Origin: Cypionkella aquatica
GTDB taxonomy: Bacteria; Pseudomonadota; Alphaproteobacteria; Rhodobacterales; Rhodobacteraceae
Length of the DNA: 64,000 nucleotides
Assembly: GCF_030161095.1 (NCBI RefSeq)
Contig: NZ_BSPP01000007.1
Coordinates: 434,920-498,919, forward strand
Direction: 5' to 3'
A model generated the notes under the pieces. The model did no database searches, was not told the origin of the DNA, and worked only from the letters and a program-made list of their open reading frames with translations. The position numbers were made by a program, and so were the translations under genes. Shown in pieces: positions 45,932 through 54,078 of this stretch. Each line of letters starts with the position of its first letter. The stretch's first letter is position 1.

Positions 45932-46573
45932 TCATGCAGCGCCAATCCCGCGCAGGATCATCGCCTTGACGCTGTCCTTCGCCTCGGCCCATTGCCGATC
46001 AGTCAGCGGGCCGCCGTTCAGAGTCTCAATCTGATGGCCGAAGTCAGCATAATGCTGGGTAGCCGCCCACAGCATATACAGCAGATGATCGGGATTCACC
46101 GCAGCCATCTGCCCCGCGTCAATCCAACCTTGGATCAGCGCCACCCGGCCTGCCGTCCAATCGCGCAACGTGGTTTCCAGATAATCCTGAATGACCGGCG
46201 CGCCATGCATCACTTCCGATGCCCAGACCTTCGAGCCATCAGGATGCCTGCGCGAAATCTCCATCTTGGCGTCAATATAAGCGCCGATGCCCTCAACCGG
46301 GCCGGGGGCGTTGTCCATGCTTTCCGCCGCATGCAGCCAGATATCGAAGATGTTCGACACCACCTTGCGGTACAGTTCTTCCTTGGTGGTGAAGTAATAA
46401 TGCAGGTTGGCCTTAGGCAACCCCGCCACATCGGCGATCAGTTGCATCGTAGCCCCACCGAATCCGGCCTCGGCAAAGACTTTCTCGGCTGCCTGTAAAA
46501 TCAGCTGTTCGTTCTGTTGGCGGATCTCATTGCGCCGGATTGGACGCAATGGCTCGGGGGCGGGCTGGGGCAT
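45932..46573 (-). CDS. rutR: RutR-like TetR-family regulator (copy 2), probable repressor of the pyrimidine operon
   Basis: The 213-residue protein has a TetR helix-turn-helix (ILQAAEKVFAEAGFGGATMQ, IADVAGLPKANLHYYFTTKE) and a RutR-type C-terminal domain (EISRRHPDGSKVWASEVMHG, HLLYMLWAATQHYADFGHQI). Start ATG 46573 is supported by GAAGG 8 nt upstream and because the longer frame to 46636 would run through the operators at 46596-46644. It is divergent from the beta-ureidopropionase gene; the two operators between them match the known RutR site, so control of the operon and of itself is likely. Confidence 0.9.
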   Translation of the reverse strand: MPQPAPEPLRPIRRNEIRQQNEQLILQAAEKVFAEAGFGGATMQLIADVAGLPKANLHYYFTTKEELYRKVVSNIFDIWLHAAESMDNAPGPVEGIGAYIDAKMEISRRHPDGSKVWASEVMHGAPVIQDYLETTLRDWTAGRVALIQGWIDAGQMAAVNPDHLLYMLWAATQHYADFGHQIETLNGGPLTDRQWAEAKDSVKAMILRGIGAA

Positions 46574-46595
46574 GCGTTTAGCCTTCAGATTTTCG

Positions 46596-46611
46596 TTGAC
46601 CGCTTGGTCAG
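46596..46611. promoter_or_regulatory. RutR-type operator, site 1
   Basis: TTGACCGCTTGGTCAG fits the established RutR consensus TTGACCANNTGGTCAA at 14 of 16 positions counting the two free ones. It lies 23 bp upstream of the copy-2 regulator start, in the promoter region shared with the pyrimidine operon. Confidence 0.8.
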
Positions 46612-46628
46612 GTTCTATAGCCTGATAG

Positions 46629-46644
46629 CTGACCATACGGTCAG
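46629..46644. promoter_or_regulatory. RutR-type operator, site 2
   Basis: CTGACCATACGGTCAG is a perfect-armed palindrome (CTGACC/GGTCAG, central ATAC) with the same GACC...GGTC core as site 1. The two sites are 33 bp apart centre to centre, about three helical turns, allowing cooperative binding on one DNA face. It is 55 bp upstream of the beta-ureidopropionase start. Confidence 0.78.
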
Positions 46645-46698
46645 GAAAAGATTCGCAGCAAGCGCGATCTGGGGCAACGTCCCCGCAGGGAGTTCACG

Positions 46699-47946
46699 AT
46701 GACAATAGGCGCAAATCAGCGGATCAATGCAGCACGCCTGTGGGACAGCCTTGATGCGATGGCGCAGATCGGCCCCGGCGTGGCAGGCGGCAACAACCGC
46801 CAGACCCTGACCGATGCCGACAGCGCGGGCCGCCATTTGTTCGCCGATTGGTGCAAGGCTGCTGGAATGACGATGGGCGTTGACACCATGGGCAACATGT
46901 TCGCCACCCGCGCAGGCACCGATCCTGACGCTTTGCCTGTCTATATGGGGTCGCATCTCGACACGCAGCCCACCGGCGGCCGCTATGACGGCGTGCTCGG
47001 CGTGCTTGGGGCGTTAGAAGTGGTGCGCAGCCTGAACGACATGAACATCCAGACCCGCCACCCGATTGTGGTCACGAACTGGACCAACGAAGAAGGCGCA
47101 CGCTTCGCCCCTGCCATGCTGGCCTCGGGCGTGTTTGCAGGCCTTCATACACAAGATTATGCCTATAACCGCACCGATATGGACGGCCTGCGCTTCGGCG
47201 ATGAACTCGCCCGCATTGGCTGGGTCGGCGATGAAATCGTCGGTGCCCGCAAAATGCACGCCATGCTGGAGCTCCACATCGAGCAGGGACCGATCTTGGA
47301 GGCCGAGGGCAAGGAAATTGGCGTCGTGACCCACGGCCAAGGCCTGTGGTGGCTGGAAATCACCCTGACCGGCCGCGACGCCCATACTGGCTCGACGCCA
47401 ATGGCGATGCGGGTGAACGCAGGCCTCGGGATGGCGCGGATCACCGAGCGCGTGCATCAGATCGCCATGGGTCATCAACCGGGGGCAGTGGGGGCTGTGG
47501 GGCAGGTCAAGGTCTTCCCCAATTCCCGCAACGTGATCCCCGGCAAAGTGATCTTCACCGTCGATATCCGTTCCCCCGATCAAACCAAACTCGACCTGAT
47601 GCGCGGCGAAGTCGAACGCGCAGCCCATGCAGTTGCTGCCGAGCTGGGCCTAGGCTGCTCGATTGAGGCGGTCGGCCATTTCGACCCCGTCACCTTCGAT
47701 GCAAACTTGGTGAACATCGTCCGCCAAAGCGCTGAAAAGCTGGGCTATTCCCATATGGACATCATCTCTGGCGCAGGCCACGACGCCTGCTGGATCAACC
47801 GCGTCGCCCCAACAGTGATGGTAATGTGTCCCTGTGTCGGAGGCTTGAGCCACAACGAGGCCGAAGAGATTTCCCCGGAATGGGCAGCAGCAGGGACGGA
47901 TGTTCTGCTGCACGCCGTGCTGGAAGTGGCGGGGGTGGTGGGGTGA
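46699..47946 (+). CDS. Zn-dependent N-carbamoyl-amino-acid hydrolase, probably beta-ureidopropionase
   Basis: The 415-residue protein belongs to the M20-like amidase family of N-carbamoylases and allantoate amidohydrolases: YMGSHLDTQPTGGRYDGVLG with metal-ligand His/Asp, TNWTNEEGARFAPAMLASG with the EE pair, ELHIEQGPILEAEGKEIGVV, GRDAHTGSTPM and the C-terminal SGAGHDACWINRVAPTVM. With dihydropyrimidinase and PreTA in the locus, the likely step is N-carbamoyl-beta-alanine to beta-alanine, CO2 and ammonia. It is the first gene of a long operon behind two RutR-type operators. The next gene starts with GTG inside its stop codon. Confidence 0.92.
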   Translation: MTIGANQRINAARLWDSLDAMAQIGPGVAGGNNRQTLTDADSAGRHLFADWCKAAGMTMGVDTMGNMFATRAGTDPDALPVYMGSHLDTQPTGGRYDGVLGVLGALEVVRSLNDMNIQTRHPIVVTNWTNEEGARFAPAMLASGVFAGLHTQDYAYNRTDMDGLRFGDELARIGWVGDEIVGARKMHAMLELHIEQGPILEAEGKEIGVVTHGQGLWWLEITLTGRDAHTGSTPMAMRVNAGLGMARITERVHQIAMGHQPGAVGAVGQVKVFPNSRNVIPGKVIFTVDIRSPDQTKLDLMRGEVERAAHAVAAELGLGCSIEAVGHFDPVTFDANLVNIVRQSAEKLGYSHMDIISGAGHDACWINRVAPTVMVMCPCVGGLSHNEAEEISPEWAAAGTDVLLHAVLEVAGVVG

Positions 47947-48695
47947 GTGCCGCCGAAGATCGCAAGTTGCGTGAGGAATACATTGCATTCGAGAAGTCGA
48001 TGCGCATTTTTATGATGACCGTCGCAAAACGCATTGGATGGAAAAAGAATGGCAATTGCCTTTATTTGCAGTCAGGGCGTCTTTTCTTTGCTGCGCATCA
48101 GGTGCCTTTTCGTGATCAGCAAGGTGTACTGAAACTGAAAATGCTCGCGTCAGTCAAGCCTATGAAGCTAGATGACCTGCTATGGGACGTCCTGGACATC
48201 CCCGAGCACAATCGGACGCCGGTATCGTTGCGTGCGACATCTAGCTTTTGTTGTGGCGGTCTACCAATTGCCGCGTTTGTAGGGGATATTGATGATGTCG
48301 ACAGTCTAATCGATTTTCTGCAATCAGCACTTCTCCAAGCTAGAGATTTGTTGGCCAGCCAAGATTTTTCAGATCTCTGTATAGGAGTGTTTGCTAATCC
48401 AGACAGTCATTCTGTCTACCCGCGTGGCGATTATTTATGGATTACATATGTTGTGGCCTTGCTTGCCGAAGACCATTTTGAAATAGCGGAGCGGGTTCTT
48501 GAGAGCTTCGACAAGAATCGCTGGGGCCTGATCGGCTCATTTTATCAAAGTGATCTACTAAGCACACCAGAGGGGAAAACTCCCACTCAATACACTTTCT
48601 CAGAAATGGTTCGAAATTACATTCGCGTCAGACCTTCCAACATTCCAAAGGTCGGACGACAACGAAGCGCTTATTCCCCTAAGACTCTATTTTGA
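47943..48695 (+). CDS. Hypothetical AT-richer protein inside the pyrimidine operon
   Basis: The 250-residue protein starts at GTG 47943, overlapping the previous stop as GTGA. It is mostly alpha/beta soluble sequence with no signal or membrane segment; an early AKRIGWKKNGNCLYL stretch followed by FFAAHQVPF weakly recalls DUF4304-like proteins, which is not enough to assign it. Codon use differs from its neighbours (frequent TTA, CTA, AGA, ATA, TTT), so it is probably a recent acquisition. Dihydropyrimidinase follows after 20 bp. A link to pyrimidine breakdown is only positional. Confidence 0.72.
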   Translation: MSAAEDRKLREEYIAFEKSMRIFMMTVAKRIGWKKNGNCLYLQSGRLFFAAHQVPFRDQQGVLKLKMLASVKPMKLDDLLWDVLDIPEHNRTPVSLRATSSFCCGGLPIAAFVGDIDDVDSLIDFLQSALLQARDLLASQDFSDLCIGVFANPDSHSVYPRGDYLWITYVVALLAEDHFEIAERVLESFDKNRWGLIGSFYQSDLLSTPEGKTPTQYTFSEMVRNYIRVRPSNIPKVGRQRSAYSPKTLF

Positions 48696-48715
48696 GTAAT
48701 CAAGAGGTATCACCC

Positions 48716-50167
48716 ATGACCACAGTGATCAAAAACGGCACCATCGTTACCGCTGATCTGACCTACAAGGCCGATGTGCTGATCGACCAAGGCAAGATCA
48801 CCCAGATCGGCATAGGCCTCAAAGGCGATCGCACCGTCGACGCCACGGGCTGCTTCGTCATGCCCGGCGGGATTGATCCGCACACGCATCTCGAAATGCC
48901 GTTCATGGGCACCTATTCGGCGGATGATTTTGAATCCGGCACGCGGGCGGCGCTTGCGGGCGGTACCACAATGGTCGTCGATTTCGTCCTTCCGGGGCAG
49001 GGGCAGGGGCTGATGGATGCCGCCCAGATGTGGCACAACAAATCAGGCCGCGCCAATTGCGACTATTCCTATCACATGGCGATCACCTGGTGGGGGCAGA
49101 AGGTGTGGGAGGATATGGAATTGTCGGTCAAGGCCGGCATGACCAGCTTCAAGCATTTCATGGCCTACAAAGGCGCGTTGATGGTCAATGATGATGAATT
49201 GTATCAATCCTTCAAACGGGTTGGCGATCTCGGTGGCCTTGCCATGGTCCATGCCGAAAACGGCGATGTGGTGGCGGAACTGACCGCCAAACTGCTGGCC
49301 GAGGGCAACACCGGCCCCGAAGCTCACGCCTATTCCCGCCCGCCGCAGGTGGAAGGTGAGGCCACCAACCGCGCCATTATGATCGCCGATATGGCAGGCG
49401 TGCCGCTTTATGTCGTGCATACCTCGTGCGAGGATGCCCACGAAGCCATCCGCCGCGCCCGCATGCAGGGCAAACGGGTCTGGGGCGAACCCCTGATCCA
49501 GCACCTGACGCTGGACGACAGCGAATACCAGAACCCAGATTGGGACCACGCCGCCCGCCGGGTGATGTCGCCGCCCTTCCGCAACAAACTGCATCAGGAT
49601 AGCCTGTGGGCGGGCCTGCAATCGGGGTCTTTGTCGGTGGTGGCGACCGACCATTGCGCCTTCACCACCGAACAAAAACGTTACGGAGTCGGCAACTTCG
49701 CCAAGATCCCCAACGGCACCGGCGGGCTGGAGGACCGGATGCCGATGCTCTGGACGCATGGCGTTGGCATGGGGCGCCTGACGATGAACGAATTCGTCGC
49801 CGTCACCTCGACCAACATCGCCAAAATCCTGAACTGCTACCCGCAAAAAGGCGCTGTTCTGGTCGGCGCCGATGCCGATCTGGTGGTCTGGGATCCTGAA
49901 AAATCGAAAACCATCGGCGCCGCCAGTCAGCAATCCGCCATTGATTACAACGTGTTCGAGGGCAAAGTCGTCAAAGGCCTGCCGCGCTACACCCTGTCGC
50001 GCGGCGTGGTCTCGGTCGATGATGGCGAGATCAAAACCCGTGAAGGCCATGGCAAATTCATCGCCCGCGACCCCCGCCCCGCCGTCAACCGCGCCCTGAG
50101 TGCGTGGAAAGACCTGACCGCACCGCGGCCCGTGGCACGCTCGGGTATTCCGGCGACGGGGGTGTGA
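48716..50167 (+). CDS. Dihydropyrimidinase (D-hydantoinase)
   Basis: The 483-residue protein is a cyclic amidohydrolase: metal motif GGIDPHTHLEMPFMG, the carboxylated-lysine region GMTSFKHFMAYKG, VHAENGD, YVVHTSCEDA, and ATDHCAFTTEQK, all as in dihydropyrimidinases. It opens dihydrouracil to N-carbamoyl-beta-alanine, the second step of the reductive pathway. Start ATG 48716 has AAGAGG 7 nt upstream; the TTG at 48692 is less likely. Composition returns to the typical GC-rich pattern here. The stop overlaps the next start by one base. Confidence 0.95.
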   Translation: MTTVIKNGTIVTADLTYKADVLIDQGKITQIGIGLKGDRTVDATGCFVMPGGIDPHTHLEMPFMGTYSADDFESGTRAALAGGTTMVVDFVLPGQGQGLMDAAQMWHNKSGRANCDYSYHMAITWWGQKVWEDMELSVKAGMTSFKHFMAYKGALMVNDDELYQSFKRVGDLGGLAMVHAENGDVVAELTAKLLAEGNTGPEAHAYSRPPQVEGEATNRAIMIADMAGVPLYVVHTSCEDAHEAIRRARMQGKRVWGEPLIQHLTLDDSEYQNPDWDHAARRVMSPPFRNKLHQDSLWAGLQSGSLSVVATDHCAFTTEQKRYGVGNFAKIPNGTGGLEDRMPMLWTHGVGMGRLTMNEFVAVTSTNIAKILNCYPQKGAVLVGADADLVVWDPEKSKTIGAASQQSAIDYNVFEGKVVKGLPRYTLSRGVVSVDDGEIKTREGHGKFIARDPRPAVNRALSAWKDLTAPRPVARSGIPATGV

Positions 50168-50613
50168 TGCAAAGGGCACTCCCGATTGCGATGGCCTATC
50201 TGGCGACGGCTGCACTAATGCCCTTGCTTCTGCTCGGGGCAAGAATGTTCTGGTTTATTCCCACCCCGGAGCGCATAGGTTTTGTGTCCATACCGCAACT
50301 CTATTTTGCGATAGCCCTTATTGCCGCGATAATTTCGCTTCCTGGCTTCGCATTGGTCCGAGTTACCTTGTGGCGCATAAGTGCGAGATCGGTTTTCGCA
50401 TTTGCGATAGGCGGTGCATTCGCCGGAATCCTTTCGGGCGTTATAGTTTGCTTGCCCGACCACCTTTGGGTTTTGTGGCGTTATAATTTGATCACAATGG
50501 CCGCAACTATTGGTGGATTGGGTGGAGTTATTTATTGTCAGATCGAAAGGGCGCTTATCAATGCCAGCATGTCAGCAAGCAATTCTTTGAATTCAGGAGC
50601 GAACGGCAAGTGA
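50167..50613 (+). CDS. Hypothetical integral membrane protein, AT-richer
   Basis: The 148-residue protein has four hydrophobic segments (about 5-25, 40-62, 78-100 and 108-130) and a short polar C-terminal tail. It starts at ATG 50167 on the last base of the dihydropyrimidinase stop. As with the gene at 47943, its base composition is lower in GC than its neighbours. It lies between dihydropyrimidinase and an ABC ATPase, whose GTG start overlaps its stop. Not recognised. Confidence 0.65.
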   Translation: MQRALPIAMAYLATAALMPLLLLGARMFWFIPTPERIGFVSIPQLYFAIALIAAIISLPGFALVRVTLWRISARSVFAFAIGGAFAGILSGVIVCLPDHLWVLWRYNLITMAATIGGLGGVIYCQIERALINASMSASNSLNSGANGK

Positions 50614-51404
50614 AAGACACTGTGGCCAACTCCCCCGTCATCGAAGCCCGCAACCTGCAACTGGTTTTCCAGACCAATGACGGGCCGGTGCAGGCGCTGA
50701 AGGATGTGAATCTCACCATCAACAAGGGCGATTTCGTTTCCTTCATCGGCCCAAGTGGCTGTGGCAAAACGACTTTCCTGCGCGCGATTGCTGCGCTGGA
50801 GACGCCCACTGGGGGCACGCTGACTGTTAACGGCCTGACCCCGGATGAGGCGCGGCGCAAGCGCGCTTATGGCTATGTGTTTCAGGCGGCGGGGCTTTAT
50901 CCGTGGCGCACTATTGCTGGGAATATCAAGCTTCCTCTTGAAATCATTGGGTTTTCCAAGGCGGAACAGGCAAGCCGGGTGGAGCGGGTGCTGGAGCTGG
51001 TTGAACTCAAAGGCTTTGGCAAGAAATTCCCTTGGCAGCTTTCGGGGGGCATGCAGCAGCGCGCCAGTATCGCCCGCGCCCTCGCCTTTGATGCCGACAT
51101 CCTGCTGATGGACGAACCCTTTGGTGCGCTGGATGAGATCGTGCGCGACCGGTTGAACGAAGAGGTGCTGAAGCTTTGGGCGCGCACCGGCAAAACCATT
51201 GGTTTTGTTACACATTCTATCCCCGAGGCGGTGTATCTGTCGACCAAGATCGTGGTGATGTCACCGCGCCCCGGTCGGATTACTGATGTAATTGACAGCC
51301 CTTTGCCGAAGGAGAGACCATTGGATATCCGCGATTCCAAGGAATTCATCGAGATTGCGCACCGGGTGCGCGAGGGTCTGCGGGCGGGTCATTCCGATGA
51401 ATAG
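50610..51404 (+). CDS. ABC transporter ATP-binding protein (nitrate/taurine/pyrimidine type)
   Basis: The 264-residue protein has Walker A GPSGCGKTTF, Q-loop YVFQAAGLYPW, signature LSGGMQQRASIARAL, Walker B LLMDEPFGALD and H-loop VTHSIPEA, the pattern of TauB/SsuB/ThiZ-type ATPases. Start GTG 50610 overlaps the previous stop as GTGA, with AGGAGCG upstream; the longer frame has no ABC sequence. With two permeases and an NMT1/THI5-like binding protein downstream it forms an importer, probably for a pyrimidine. Confidence 0.93.
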   Translation: MKDTVANSPVIEARNLQLVFQTNDGPVQALKDVNLTINKGDFVSFIGPSGCGKTTFLRAIAALETPTGGTLTVNGLTPDEARRKRAYGYVFQAAGLYPWRTIAGNIKLPLEIIGFSKAEQASRVERVLELVELKGFGKKFPWQLSGGMQQRASIARALAFDADILLMDEPFGALDEIVRDRLNEEVLKLWARTGKTIGFVTHSIPEAVYLSTKIVVMSPRPGRITDVIDSPLPKERPLDIRDSKEFIEIAHRVREGLRAGHSDE

Positions 51405-51444
51405 ACCGCATTTGTTACCCAAAGATGAACGATATGGAAACCGT

Positions 51445-51978
51445 ATGGGAAAGGGCCATATAGGGGCCTTACGCGTGATCGCGCTGGCGCTGCTGCTGGC
51501 GCTTGCATCGCCCGTCGCGGCAGAGACCGAAGTTGACGCCTATGGTCTGGGTTCTCATCCGCCAAAGCCCGAACATTGGGCCAAGATCGACGACGATCTG
51601 TCGATCCGTGCGCGGGTGGTGCATGACGCATCGGGCGCGCTGGCCGATGTGGTGCCGCGCCGCGAAGTCTTGCGGCTTGAGCTTGCGTTTTTCGCGCGCG
51701 AAGGTGCCGCCGACCGTGACGTTTCACTGCATTGCAAGGTGCATTTTGTTGATGCCACGGCCGAAAGCTCTGACTTTGTGAAGGATGTGCCTTGCTACAA
51801 GGGGCGTTTGCTGGATGCGGAAGGCACGTTTCAACCGCTGGACCTTGATCTGAGGTTTCGCCCCGTGGCCAGCGACCCTGCGGGCACCAGTGCGGTGATG
51901 GTGCGCGTCAATGACAGCGTGGTCAAAGATGGCGTGACGCTCTGGGCGACCTATGACTGGCAGGGGGGCAAAAGATGA
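51445..51978 (+). CDS. Secreted protein of unknown function
   Basis: From ATG 51445 the 177-residue protein has a signal peptide (GALRVIALALLLALASPVAA) and a mature domain beginning ETEVDAYGLGSHPPKPEHW, rich in beta-strand-like segments with two cysteines (HCKVHF, VPCYKG) that could form a disulfide. ATG 51397, overlapping the ATPase stop, is an alternative start. It lies inside the ABC operon and its stop overlaps the SMR gene as ATGA. Not recognised; a periplasmic accessory role in uptake is an inference. Confidence 0.7.
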   Translation: MGKGHIGALRVIALALLLALASPVAAETEVDAYGLGSHPPKPEHWAKIDDDLSIRARVVHDASGALADVVPRREVLRLELAFFAREGAADRDVSLHCKVHFVDATAESSDFVKDVPCYKGRLLDAEGTFQPLDLDLRFRPVASDPAGTSAVMVRVNDSVVKDGVTLWATYDWQGGKR

Positions 51979-52307
51979 GCCTTGTGACGCTGGCGTGGCT
52001 GGCCGCCTCGACCGCCGTGTTTGTCGCGGCGAACGGCGTGCTGAAGACCTATGCGCAGCAGGGCGGTATTTGGGTGCTGGCCGGGGCGCTGGCTTTGTTC
52101 TGTCTGGGCAATACGCTGATGGTGCAGGTGATGCGCGGCAACGGCCTTGGCGTGGCGATTGCCTTGTCGGTGGTGTTTCAACTGGTGGCGATCACGGCGA
52201 TGGCGATGGTGGTGTTTGGCGAAAAGCCCAGTCCGTTGCAATTGGCCGGGATGGCTTTGGGCGTGGTCGCCGTGTTGATGATCGCATGGCCGGGGGGGCA
52301 GGCATGA
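51975..52307 (+). CDS. SMR/EmrE-like small membrane transporter
   Basis: The 110-residue protein has four hydrophobic helices and the small-multidrug-resistance/DMT pattern: AWLAASTAVFVAANGVLKTYAQQGG, then VMRGNGLGVAIALSVVFQLVAITAMAMVVFGEKPSPLQLAGM (quoted only in part here: VVFGEKPSPLQLAGMALG). The usual membrane Glu14 is not at its normal place, so classic drug/proton antiport is doubtful. It is joined to both neighbours by 4-nt overlaps, so it is a fixed part of this operon. It might export a product such as beta-alanine or an amine; this is speculation. Confidence 0.78.
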   Translation: MSLVTLAWLAASTAVFVAANGVLKTYAQQGGIWVLAGALALFCLGNTLMVQVMRGNGLGVAIALSVVFQLVAITAMAMVVFGEKPSPLQLAGMALGVVAVLMIAWPGGQA

Positions 52308-53164
52308 GGCGCGCGGCCCCGATCCTGACTGTCCTTCTGATCATCGTCGCGGTCTGGTACGCGGCGGCGATCTGGATGAACGCGCCTTGGGCCTATGATC
52401 AGGCGGCGCGTGCAGAGCAGGCGGCCCCAACATTGCTGCAACTGCCCGGGCTGACGCTGGATCAGGACCGCCCGGTGTTGCCAAGCCCGCATCAGGTGTT
52501 CTCGGAATTGGTCAAATCCACGCTTGGCCTTGCGCCAAGTTCTAAGAAATCGCTGGTCTATCACGCTTGGGTGACGATTTCCGGCACTCTGCTGGGCTTT
52601 GCGATGGGCACGACGTTGGGCGTCTTGCTGGCAGTTGGCATCGTTTACAACCGCGCGATGGAGATGAGCGTTTTGCCTTGGGCGATTGCCAGCCAGATGG
52701 TGCCGATCATCGCATTGGCGCCGATGCTGGCGGTGGTGATGAACGCGGTGGGGGCGACGCCACTGATGACCAAGGCGGTGATCTCGGCTTACCTCTCATT
52801 CTTCCCGGTGGTGGTGGGCATGGTGAAAGGCCTGCGCAGCCCGGATGCGATGCAGCTTGATCTGCTGCAAACCTATGCCACCCCCGGCAGTGCTGTGTTC
52901 TGGAAACTGCGGCTGCCGTCCTCGATGCCCTACTTCTTTGCAAGCGTGAAGGTGGCGATTGCCGCAAGCCTTGTCGGCGCGATTGTGGCCGAGTTGAACC
53001 AGCAAGCCGGGCTTGGCGCGCGGCTGTTGCAGGGGTCTTATTACGGCCAGACCACGCAAATCTGGGCGGCTTTGTTCCTGTCGGCGATCTTGGCGGCGGT
53101 GCTGGTGATGTTGGCCGGGCGGATTGAGGGGCGTGTGCTGAAGAGGATGGGGATGGCACGATGA
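52304..53164 (+). CDS. ABC transporter permease 1
   Basis: The 286-residue protein has about six membrane helices and a BPD_transp_1 domain of the TauC/SsuC/ThiX type, with the EAA-like cytoplasmic loop LLQTYATPGSAVFWKLRLPSSMPYFF (in part: AVFWKLRLPSSMPYFF) that contacts the ATPase. The extra N-terminal helix and periplasmic segment (about residues 5-80) are usual for this branch. Start ATG 52304 overlaps the previous stop by 4 nt. Confidence 0.92.
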   Translation: MRRAAPILTVLLIIVAVWYAAAIWMNAPWAYDQAARAEQAAPTLLQLPGLTLDQDRPVLPSPHQVFSELVKSTLGLAPSSKKSLVYHAWVTISGTLLGFAMGTTLGVLLAVGIVYNRAMEMSVLPWAIASQMVPIIALAPMLAVVMNAVGATPLMTKAVISAYLSFFPVVVGMVKGLRSPDAMQLDLLQTYATPGSAVFWKLRLPSSMPYFFASVKVAIAASLVGAIVAELNQQAGLGARLLQGSYYGQTTQIWAALFLSAILAAVLVMLAGRIEGRVLKRMGMAR

Positions 53165-54012
53165 GCTGGATTGTGGACCCAAGGTTGTGGTGTTTGCTGG
53201 CGTTCTGGGTTGGCACTTGGTTGCTGAATTCCGAACTCTCGAAGGCGCGCGCGTCTTGGGTGCGCTATGCGGTGCCATTGGTGTTCGGTGTGGCGGTGCT
53301 GGTGCTGTGGCAGGCAGGGGTGACGGCTTACGGCGTCAACAAGATCATCCTGCCACCGCCGAGTGATGTGATCGCGCGGATCGGAACCAGCGGGCCGACG
53401 CTTTGGGCCGATGTGGTGCAAACCTTCTTCAAGGGCGCTTTGTCGGGCTATGCGATTGGCTGCGCGGCGGCGATCCTGACCGCCGTGGCCATCGACCGCT
53501 CGCCGTTCCTGCAAGCGGGGTTGTTGCCGGTGGGGAATTTTGTTGCAGCCCTGCCGATTGTTGGCATCGCGCCTATTCTGGTGATGTGGTTCGGCTTTGA
53601 CTGGCAATCGAAGGCGGCGGTCGTGGTGGTGATGGTGTTCTTTCCGGTGCTGGTGAACACGATTGCGGGGCTTGCGGCCAGTGACACCATGCAGCGCGAT
53701 CTGATGGCGACCTATTCGGCCAGCTACTGGCAGACGCTGTTCAAGCTGCGCCTGCCTGCCGCGATGCCGTTTATCTTCAACGGGCTGAAAATTGCGACAA
53801 CTCTGGCGCTGATCGGCGCGATTGTTGCTGAATTTTTCGGCAGCCCTATCGTGGGCATGGGATTCCGCATCGTGGCCGAGGTTGGGCGCTCGAATCCCGA
53901 CATGGTTTGGGCCGAGATTGCGGTGGCGGCTTTGGCGGGATCGGCGTTCTATGGGCTGGTCGCGCTGATCGAGAAACGGGTGACGTTCTGGCATCCGTCA
54001 CAACGAAACTGA
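53161..54012 (+). CDS. ABC transporter permease 2
   Basis: The 283-residue protein is a second permease of the same family, with about seven hydrophobic segments, KIILPPPSDVIARI near residue 60 and the EAA-like loop ATYSASYWQTLFKLRLPAAMPFIF (in part: WQTLFKLRLPAAMPFIF). The two permeases probably form a heterodimer. It overlaps permease 1 by 4 nt. Its stop codon lies inside the first unit of a 15-bp tandem repeat (54005-54034). Confidence 0.92.
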   Translation: MSWIVDPRLWCLLAFWVGTWLLNSELSKARASWVRYAVPLVFGVAVLVLWQAGVTAYGVNKIILPPPSDVIARIGTSGPTLWADVVQTFFKGALSGYAIGCAAAILTAVAIDRSPFLQAGLLPVGNFVAALPIVGIAPILVMWFGFDWQSKAAVVVVMVFFPVLVNTIAGLAASDTMQRDLMATYSASYWQTLFKLRLPAAMPFIFNGLKIATTLALIGAIVAEFFGSPIVGMGFRIVAEVGRSNPDMVWAEIAVAALAGSAFYGLVALIEKRVTFWHPSQRN

Positions 54013-54034
54013 GACTTGCGAAACTGAGACTTGC
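54005..54034 (+). repeat. 15-bp tandem duplication at the permease 2 stop codon
   Basis: GAAACTGAGACTTGC occurs twice in direct tandem, followed by a third partial GAAAC. The first unit contains the TGA stop of permease 2. It looks like a recent slippage duplication in the 66-bp spacer before the binding-protein gene. Confidence 0.9.
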
Positions 54035-54078
54035 GAAACCAAAACGCCCAAAACCGGGCATCAACTTGGAGGTTGAGA

